Below are positions 31,887 through 37,721 of a stretch of 37,721 nucleotides of DNA, in pieces. The notes under the pieces are model-generated. The model had not been told where the DNA came from. It did not search any database and was given only the letters and a program-made list of their open reading frames with translations. This DNA is from Gammaproteobacteria bacterium (GTDB taxonomy: Bacteria > Pseudomonadota > Gammaproteobacteria > Chromatiales > Chromatiaceae), in the NCBI GenBank assembly GCA_011390365.1, contig JAABSM010000032.1:1-37721 (forward strand), read 5' to 3'. Numbering within the stretch: the stretch's first letter is position 1; every line of letters begins with the position of its first letter. The translations under genes and the position numbers were made by a program.

Positions 31887-32825
31887 TTACTCCTCTTCAA
31901 AGGCGCGTTTACGGGCCGCGACGGCCTCGCTGAAGTCGAGGCATCTGTGGGCGGCATCGAGTTCCGAGGGTTGCAATAGTCGGCTATCCATCATGGCGTA
32001 GGAGCGGCCATGGGTGCGGGCCTCCTCCATCAACTGAATGATCCGGCGCTTGCGCTCCAGATCCTTGGGTTTCGGCGTGAAGGCGTCGTTGGTGTAGGCC
32101 AGTTGCACGGGGTGAATGACCGCCTTGCCATCGAAACCGAAATCGCGACTCTGGCGGCAGGCATATTCGCAGTCGGTGGGTTCGGTGATGTCCAGGTGCG
32201 CCCCGTCGGCGACGCCGATGCCATGGGCGCGGGCCGCCAGTACCACCAGCGCGAGGCTGCTGAAGAGGCCGGTGCGTTCCTGAGAAGGGGGAAGATGCAT
32301 GCTGGTCGCCAGGTTGGCGGTGCTGACGATGATGCAGGCCATGCGCGGATCGGCCGCGGCGATCTTTTCGGCGTTGAGGACGGCAAGGGGGGACTCGATC
32401 ATCGCCATTAGCGGCAGTTTGGCGGAGCGTTCTTCGTCGTCGATCGCCCGCTTCAACTGCCCGGCGGCGACGCGCATCTCGTCGGGACCGCTGATGCCGG
32501 TGAAGAGTACGGCATCGATGGGCAGCGCCGCCGCCAGCGCGAGGTCATCGGCGAACCATTCGGAGTGAAGCGGATTGACGCGCAGGATCCGCTCTTGCCC
32601 GCGAAAGTGCGGCGTGTCTTCAAGCAGATGCAGCCGTAATCGCTGGCGTCCGCGTTCCTTGAATTCGGCGGCGATGGATTCGTGCAGGTCATAGATGATG
32701 GCGTCGGTTGGCAATTGCGGGGCCTTGTCGATATGCCGCTGAATGTCGGCGGAGACATACAGTAGCGTGCGACGGGGCCGTTGCCGGGCCTGCCTGATGG
32801 ATTCGGGGACGGCTGCTGCTGTCAT
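31887..32825 (-). CDS. Divergent CitE/HpcH-fold CoA-ester lyase-like protein
   Basis: A 312-residue TIM-barrel protein of the CitE/malyl-CoA lyase family: RTLLYVSAD near the start, RVNPL with R82, IESPLAVLNAEKIAAA with E144, and FDGKAVIHPVQL near 232-242. Two conserved places are altered: the usual DLEDAV reads DLHESI (46-51), and the metal-ligand Asp of G-x-x-D-L is Asn171 (STANLA). The PKVE motif is also lost (FTGIS). It may have changed chemistry, act without metal, or serve as a partner of an active lyase. The start is ATG 32825, overlapping the ligase stop by 4 bases; a longer frame to 33056 is shadow. Confidence 0.85.
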   Translation of the reverse strand: MTAAAVPESIRQARQRPRRTLLYVSADIQRHIDKAPQLPTDAIIYDLHESIAAEFKERGRQRLRLHLLEDTPHFRGQERILRVNPLHSEWFADDLALAAALPIDAVLFTGISGPDEMRVAAGQLKRAIDDEERSAKLPLMAMIESPLAVLNAEKIAAADPRMACIIVSTANLATSMHLPPSQERTGLFSSLALVVLAARAHGIGVADGAHLDITEPTDCEYACRQSRDFGFDGKAVIHPVQLAYTNDAFTPKPKDLERKRRIIQLMEEARTHGRSYAMMDSRLLQPSELDAAHRCLDFSEAVAARKRAFEEE

Positions 32826-34438
32826 GACGGGTTTGCCTCGATCTGCTGTTTGAGCTGACTGCGGATCACCTTGCCATTCTTGGTGCGCGGATAGTCTTGC
32901 AGGATATGGATGAGTTTGGGGCGCTTGTAGCCGGCGAGATGCTGCTCGCCAAAGGCCAGCAACGCCTCTTCGGAGACCGTCTCGCCGGGGCGCACCACCA
33001 CGCACGCCGCTACCAGGGTCTTGTCCTTGGTAAGATCCTGACCGATCGCCACGCAATCGGCGACCTGAGGATGGGTCTTCATGACCCGTTCGACTTCGTG
33101 GGGTGAAACCCGAAAGCCGAAGGTATTGATGATGTCATCCTTGCGCCCGAGGAACCAGATGTAGCCATCTTCGTCCATGCGCGCATAGTCGCCGGTAAAG
33201 AACCAGCCGTCGTGACGCACACTCGCGGTCTCCTCCGGCCGGTTCCAGTACTCAAGGAACAGGCCCGGATCAGAGTCCGGGATGCTGATCATCCCCTCCT
33301 CCCCCTGGGGCGCCGGCTTCAGCGCCTTGTCCAGCAGCTGCACGTCGTGGCCCGGCTGCGGAAAGCCGGCCGAGCCGGGGCGAATCGGATGGTGGCGATT
33401 CTGGGAGATGTAGTAGGAGATTTCGGACATGCCGATCGCCTCATAGACATCCATGCCGAAGCGATCCCGCCAGGCGCTGAGCATCTCATCCGAGAGGTGC
33501 TCGCCGGCGCTCATGCAGTGGCGCAGGCTGGGAACATCCTTGGCGGAGAAGTCCGTCTTCTGGATGATCTGGCGGTAGATGGTGGGGACGCCGATGAAGA
33601 TGGTGCATTGGTGACGGGCGATCAGCCGCGGCCAGGTGGTGGCGTCGTTCTTGCCTTCGTGAACGATGACCGTCTTCCCCTTGTAGAGCGGGTCCATCAG
33701 CGCCGAGCCCAGCACATAGGTCCAGTTGAACTTGCCCGAGTGCATGATGCGGTCGCCCTCGTGGAAGTCGAACCAGAAGTCGGATGCCGGCTCGCGACCG
33801 ATCATCGCGCGATGGGCGTGCAGCACCCCCTTGGGATGACCGGTGGTGCCCGAGGTGTAGACCAGGTAGGCGGGGTCATCGGCGCGGGTCACCGCGGCCG
33901 GCTCCCAGGCATCGATGGCGGCGAGCTCCTTGTCCAGATCGTGGAGCTGGATGTGGGTGCGCGACTCGGGCAACGGCCCGTCGCCGGCCAGAAAGACGTG
34001 ACGCAGCCCTTCGATCTGGTCCAGCGGACCGGCTAGCTCCGCCCACTGGGATTTGTGGGTGACCAGCACCGCCGCCCCGGAGTCGGCGGCCAGATAGGCG
34101 ACCTCTTCGCCCACCAGCAGCGTCGAGGTGGGCACCGCAATGGCGCCCCGCTTCATGGCGCCGAGAAAGGCAGTGGGATAGGCCAGGGAGTTGGGCAGTC
34201 GCACCAGCACCCGCTCCCCGGTCTCGACGCCGAGGTTGCGCAGCAACTGGGCGAAACGGCTGGTCAGCTCGGCCAGTTCGGCGTAGGTCGCGCTGCTGGT
34301 GCCGCGCTGATCATCCTCGACGATCATCGCGGTGCGATCGGCGGTCTCGCTACCCAAGTGGGCGTCGGTACATGCCACGCCAATGTTGAATTCGGCGGGG
34401 ATCTCCCATTTCCAGGCGGTATTCGTCTCGGTCTTCAT
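32822..34438 (-). CDS. AMP-forming acyl-CoA synthetase
   Basis: A 538-residue ANL-superfamily ligase: activates a carboxylic acid with ATP to acyl-AMP and then to acyl-CoA. The P-loop YTSGTTGHPKG is at about 193-203, the A5-type block YEAIGMSE at about 334-341, then DGWFFTGDYARMDEDGY (in part), FGFRVSPHEVE and the catalytic Lys in RTKNGKVIR near the end. It resembles benzoate/acetate-type ligases, but the substrate cannot be read. In this operon, after a CoA-ester lyase and before another, a dicarboxylic acid such as mesaconate or methylmalate is the attractive guess (inference). Start overlaps the upstream gene by ATGA. Confidence 0.92.
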   Translation of the reverse strand: MKTETNTAWKWEIPAEFNIGVACTDAHLGSETADRTAMIVEDDQRGTSSATYAELAELTSRFAQLLRNLGVETGERVLVRLPNSLAYPTAFLGAMKRGAIAVPTSTLLVGEEVAYLAADSGAAVLVTHKSQWAELAGPLDQIEGLRHVFLAGDGPLPESRTHIQLHDLDKELAAIDAWEPAAVTRADDPAYLVYTSGTTGHPKGVLHAHRAMIGREPASDFWFDFHEGDRIMHSGKFNWTYVLGSALMDPLYKGKTVIVHEGKNDATTWPRLIARHQCTIFIGVPTIYRQIIQKTDFSAKDVPSLRHCMSAGEHLSDEMLSAWRDRFGMDVYEAIGMSEISYYISQNRHHPIRPGSAGFPQPGHDVQLLDKALKPAPQGEEGMISIPDSDPGLFLEYWNRPEETASVRHDGWFFTGDYARMDEDGYIWFLGRKDDIINTFGFRVSPHEVERVMKTHPQVADCVAIGQDLTKDKTLVAACVVVRPGETVSEEALLAFGEQHLAGYKRPKLIHILQDYPRTKNGKVIRSQLKQQIEANPS

Positions 34439-35556
34439 AGCAGTGCTCCGTAGGGCCAGTTCTCGCGAATAACGCGGACCGGTAGTTTCTTGAGGACTTC
34501 CAGGGCAAAGTGGGTATCTTCCGGGCCCAGCGCATTCAGCGCCCTGGCCCGCAGCAGGCCTTGCAAGGCCTTGCCGAACATCGGCGGATCAAGCATCTCC
34601 CCCTCGAAGCGAATGGCCCCGCCAAGCAGGGCGTCGGCATCTACCGCCGCATGCAGGATGGCGATATTGCGCTGAATCTGGGCGGGGGAGGGGGTAAAGG
34701 CGACCTTGCAAAGATGGATGTGGTTGGGGTGAATCACCTGCTTCCCGGTGAGCCCCAGCGCGCGCTCTTCGCAGGCGTGCTGGTAAACAACGTGGGACTC
34801 CTTGTCGCCATGCAGGTCGAGCCAGCGGCGAACGTCGTGGTTTTCGACGAACTCCTCGGGCATGGGGTGTTCATTGATCAGGACCTCAACGCCACCGATG
34901 ACCCCCTTGCCCTGAATGCGCGCCTCCAGCAGCAGCAGGTTGAGGAAGGTGCGCAGCTCCCGGGTCCAGTGTTCCGGCGTAATGTGGATCGCCATCGCCT
35001 TGGAGAAGTCGTGAATGCCGAACACCACATGCTTGACGGTCGGGAAATCCATCAACTCCGGCGCCAGTTTCAGCGATTTCGGGTGCTCGATGATCGGCTG
35101 TATGGTGATACTGCCGTTGACCCCGGTCAGCCAGGACGAGAGATCCCGAATCTCCGCCGCGCCGTAGGACTCTCCCGCCTTGGCGAGACAGATGTGATCG
35201 ACATGCTCACCGATCTTCCGGAGCATGTGCAGATCCTTTTCGTACTCGTCGGTGCGAAAGGGATTGATACGCACGGCGATCTGCACATCCTCGCGCTCGA
35301 AACCGGGTAGCTCCTGGATCAGCAGCTCCCGGCTCAGCGCCTTCTGACGACAGCCGTCCTCCAGGTCAAAAAGCAGGGTGTGGGCGCTGGTTTCCAACGC
35401 GTGTTTGCGAAAACGTCGTGAGGCCGCCTCCAGATCCTCATACACCCCGAGCGCAGGCGCGTATTTAACCGGGGGGTAGTAGAGCTGAATGCCCGGCCAG
35501 CAGTCGCCGAGTACCGCTTCATCCGTGACGTCGGTCAGGTATGCCGTTTGATACAT
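34435..35556 (-). CDS. CitE/HpcH-family CoA-ester lyase (long form)
   Basis: A 373-residue protein, longer than typical CitE (near 290), with intact active-site blocks: DLEDG (64-68), RINPF with R96, LAKAGE (124-129), IIEHP with metal ligand E157, FGIHDF with metal ligand D183, and KQVIHPNHIHLCK. Related enzymes cleave malyl-, methylmalyl- or citramalyl-CoA into acetyl- or propionyl-CoA plus glyoxylate or pyruvate. First gene of the four-gene operon; GAAGGGGGAT precedes ATG 35556. The 253 bases to the divergent third lyase must hold both promoters. Confidence 0.9.
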   Translation of the reverse strand: MYQTAYLTDVTDEAVLGDCWPGIQLYYPPVKYAPALGVYEDLEAASRRFRKHALETSAHTLLFDLEDGCRQKALSRELLIQELPGFEREDVQIAVRINPFRTDEYEKDLHMLRKIGEHVDHICLAKAGESYGAAEIRDLSSWLTGVNGSITIQPIIEHPKSLKLAPELMDFPTVKHVVFGIHDFSKAMAIHITPEHWTRELRTFLNLLLLEARIQGKGVIGGVEVLINEHPMPEEFVENHDVRRWLDLHGDKESHVVYQHACEERALGLTGKQVIHPNHIHLCKVAFTPSPAQIQRNIAILHAAVDADALLGGAIRFEGEMLDPPMFGKALQGLLRARALNALGPEDTHFALEVLKKLPVRVIRENWPYGALL

Positions 35557-35809
35557 GAAAATCCCCCTTCAGGAACCCGTTGATAGGACCCGATGCGGAT
35601 AAAATCCGCCATGGTGCGGGTGAAAACTAATAGTATTTTTCGTTTGTATTGGTTTGTGTCATACTAGCCAAGGAGATGCTGCAATGCAACATGTGAGATG
35701 AAAATGCCGCGTCGAATTCTTCGGCGATGACGTGGTATTGACAATAAAAGCAATTGATATCGATCGATTCAAACTGAATGCCTGTTGATCCATAAGGAGG
35801 AAGATAGTG

Positions 35810-36805
35810 ATGACCACCGCAGTACACCCAAGCCAGGCCCTCTTCAGCGGCGAGAAACCCTTCCCGATCGTCCCTACCTGCGAGCACTTCGCGGGGAGCG
35901 AGAAGCTGATCGGCAAGGCCTTGGCGATGCAGGACAAACTCGGCCCCATCTTTGACATCACCTGCGACTGCGAAGATGGCGCACCCGCCGGCCGCGAGCA
36001 GGAGCATGCCGAAATGATCGTGCGCATGCTCAACAGCGAAGCGAACCGCCACCGCATGGCCGGCGCGCGCATCCACGACTACAGTCACGATCACTGGCGC
36101 AAGGATGTGGATATCCTGGTTGGCGGGGCGGGCGAGATCCTCACCTATATCACCATCCCCAAGACCACCGACGTGGCCCATCTGCGCGAGATGGTCGACT
36201 ACATTCGCGGCGTCGCCGCCAATGCCGGCATCCAGCGCGAAATCCCCCTGCATATCCTCATCGAGACCCACGGCGCCCTGCGCGATGTCTGGCGGATTGC
36301 CGCCACGGACTGGGTTCAGGTGCTGGATTTCGGGTTAATGGATTTTGTCAGCGGCCACCATGGCGCCATCCCGGCCTCGGCCATGCGCAGCCCGGGGCAG
36401 TTCGAGCATCGCCTGCTAGCGCGCGCCAAGTCCGAAATGGTCGCGGCGGCGCTGGCCAATGGCTGCGTCCCGGCCCACAACGTCAGCCTGGACCTCAAGA
36501 ACAGCTACTCGACCTACCAGGACGCCTACCGCGCCCGCAACGAATTCGGCTTCCTGCGCATGTGGAGCATCTACCCCGCCCAGATCCAGGCCATCGTCGA
36601 CGCGATGAAACCGAGTTACAGCGAAATCGAGGACGCGGCGGCGATCCTGCTGGCCGCCCAGCAGGCGGACTGGGGACCCATTCAATATGCCGGTGAATTG
36701 CACGACCGCGCCACCTATCGCTACTACTGGGAACTGCTGCGCAAGGCGCGGGTTACCGGTGTAGCGATCCCTGAGGCCGCGACGACCGCCTTTTTCGCCG
36801 ACTGA
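35810..36805 (+). CDS. CitE/HpcH-family CoA-ester lyase (third, divergent)
   Basis: A 331-residue TIM-barrel protein. DCEDGAPAG (53-61), R87 in ARIHDY, IPKTTD in place of PKVE, LIETHG with metal ligand E152, and FGLMDFVSGHHG with metal ligand D178 give the malyl-CoA/citramalyl-CoA lyase pattern. ATG 35810 is preceded by an ideal TAAGGAGG nine bases away, so expression should be strong; a GTG one codon earlier is unlikely. Transcribed away from the four-gene operon, probably under a shared regulator. It is a different subfamily from the two lyases of that operon, so it is not a recent duplicate. Confidence 0.9.
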   Translation: MTTAVHPSQALFSGEKPFPIVPTCEHFAGSEKLIGKALAMQDKLGPIFDITCDCEDGAPAGREQEHAEMIVRMLNSEANRHRMAGARIHDYSHDHWRKDVDILVGGAGEILTYITIPKTTDVAHLREMVDYIRGVAANAGIQREIPLHILIETHGALRDVWRIAATDWVQVLDFGLMDFVSGHHGAIPASAMRSPGQFEHRLLARAKSEMVAAALANGCVPAHNVSLDLKNSYSTYQDAYRARNEFGFLRMWSIYPAQIQAIVDAMKPSYSEIEDAAAILLAAQQADWGPIQYAGELHDRATYRYYWELLRKARVTGVAIPEAATTAFFAD

Positions 36806-37533
36806 GAGAGGCTTCACCGATACCCGGCGAGCCGGCACATCCCCCGTAACCCGTTTACGCCCCCTATCGAAAACGCCCTCTCCGGCCGGCGGAAGACCGG
36901 GGAGAGGGCTCAGGACAGCAAGGGGGGCGTGAACGCAGCCCCTTCCGAATGTTCTCGTCAACCTGCCACGGCTGCACGGGTTGACGCCCTGGTGCAGCAC
37001 CCGCCAAGTGACTATGAATAATGCGGCGCATAGGATGTTGATTTTCTCGTTTTCTCGTTTCCATGCGCCGCATGGAAATGCAGTCTTGACCGCGTCGCGG
37101 TCCGAGTCGGGATGCGGCGCATAGGGTGTGGATTTTTATATAAATAGAGTTATTGCTTATGTAGCGGGTGCTGCACTAGCGTCAAACCCCCGCGCCACCC
37201 TCCTACTGTGGAATATAGCCCTCGGCCTGTGCCACCTTCATACGCACGCACCAACCCGAACCATCACGACCCGCTCCCCAAAAAATGGTTTAAAAGTTGA
37301 ATATCAAAAGGTAGACTTATATGAATCAAGTAATATCAGCCCCGCGACCAAGGCAAAAACGGTGGGAATCACGGCGAGGCGACAAGGCCCCCTTGGCTTA
37401 GAAAATCGATTGGTATGCAATTTCTAAGAATAGGGTTAGTATATTTGGGAACCTACATCTGGCGAGGCTTCGCCTCAGACCAACGAGTCATGGGGCGGGT
37501 TTTTTGGGCTACAAATGCACGCTCATATTAAAT
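36806..37533. other. Gene-free stretch with hairpins and an AT-rich section
   Basis: Holds a CTCTCC/GGAGAG hairpin of the left-edge repeat type (36874-36908), GCGCATAGGATG half copies (37025 and 37115), the palindrome TTTCCATGCG plus complement (37058-37078), an AT-rich section (about 37130-37440) and a GAGGC-TTC-GCCTC hairpin (37464-37476). Two small frames (37128-37427, and 26 codons from 37321) have no support as genes. Confidence 0.6.
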
Positions 37534-37721
37534 GTCATTAACTTAAGCGCCACGCCAGGTTCCCGCCCTTGATGCGCCTTACTCCGGGGCAGCCTGGAAA
37601 TCGTCGAACCGGCATAGGATGTGCCGAATAAAAGGCCTTGTCGCTCGGTCGACGGCACATCCTATGCAGAACCAAAAACGGTCGGCGCACCCACGAAATG
37701 AGGCGCATCAGTCCCGGAGAA
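37534..37721. repeat. About 190-bp dispersed repeat, copy B (to window edge)
   Basis: Second copy of the element at 14205-14391. Here GCATAGGATGTGCC (37612-37625) and GGCACATCCTATGC (37654-37667) are perfect inverse arms, followed by GAGGCGCATCA. It may continue beyond the window. Confidence 0.8.

Noticed and set aside
35695-35712. Tiny frame MQHVR after AAGGAG in the divergent lyase promoter region
   Set aside because: A leader peptide is conceivable, but no attenuator hairpin or codon run supports it.
37128-37427. 99-codon frame in the AT-rich section
   Set aside because: No ribosome site, no motif, and a composition unlike coding sequence.

Overview
This is a GC-rich window from a gammaproteobacterial chromosome. 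The best guess is a sulfur-oxidising, Chromatiales-type autotroph. The evidence is a proteobacterial phosphoribulokinase (Calvin cycle), a hypE gene for [NiFe]-hydrogenase maturation, a cluster of mesaconyl-CoA/malyl-CoA-type enzymes, and the gammaproteobacterial ispE-tRNA-Gln-prs-rplY block. Genus cannot be fixed from the sequence alone.

Layout. 1-2286 (minus): a fused restriction-modification enzyme running off the left edge, its frame invaded by palindromic repeats. 2473-4905 (minus): a membrane c-type-haem/PAS/GGDEF/EAL protein. 5039-6022 (minus): phosphoribulokinase. 6253-7369 (minus): two unknown genes, then tRNA-Glu(CUC) and its terminator. 7627-9484 (plus): pcnB-folK. 9711-11365 (plus): panB-panC. 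11598-13964 (plus): comEC. 14476-16327 (plus): a GAF/HD-GYP protein coupled to a YdjM-like membrane hydrolase. 16456-18505 (minus): histidine phosphatase, [2Fe-2S] protein, hypE. 18574-19248 (plus): membrane zinc peptidase. 19250-22507: a repeat-rich accessory zone with a SUMF1/FGE-fold protein, an unknown 318-residue protein and a broken SUMF1 fragment. 22508-23994 (plus): L,D-transpeptidase and nucleoside deoxyribosyltransferase. 24189-25541 (minus): GAF/GGDEF diguanylate cyclase. 26038-30653 (plus): TPR lipoprotein, ispE, tRNA-Gln, prs, rplY and a strong terminator. 30804-35556 (minus): a translationally coupled operon of CoA-ester lyase, acyl-CoA ligase, a second lyase and mesaconyl-CoA hydratase. 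35810-36805 (plus): a divergent third lyase. The right end is repeats and an AT-rich stretch.

The most interesting biology is the CoA-ester operon. A ligase, a mesaconyl-CoA hydratase and three dissimilar CitE-fold lyases suggest interconversion of C5 dicarboxyl-CoA esters with propionyl-CoA/glyoxylate or acetyl-CoA/pyruvate, as in the second half of the 3-hydroxypropionate bicycle but without its usual CoA-transferase and mesaconyl-C4-CoA hydratase neighbours. One lyase has lost a metal-ligand Asp. Second is the repeat landscape: several palindromic families, some with compensatory stem changes, lie between genes, inside one reading frame, and at the broken end of a gene. Third, the SUMF1-type protein ends in a segment resembling the variable region of diversity-generating retroelement targets, though no reverse transcriptase is in the window.

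Three cyclic-di-GMP genes (GGDEF-EAL, HD-GYP, GGDEF) in 25 kb point to dense second-messenger control.
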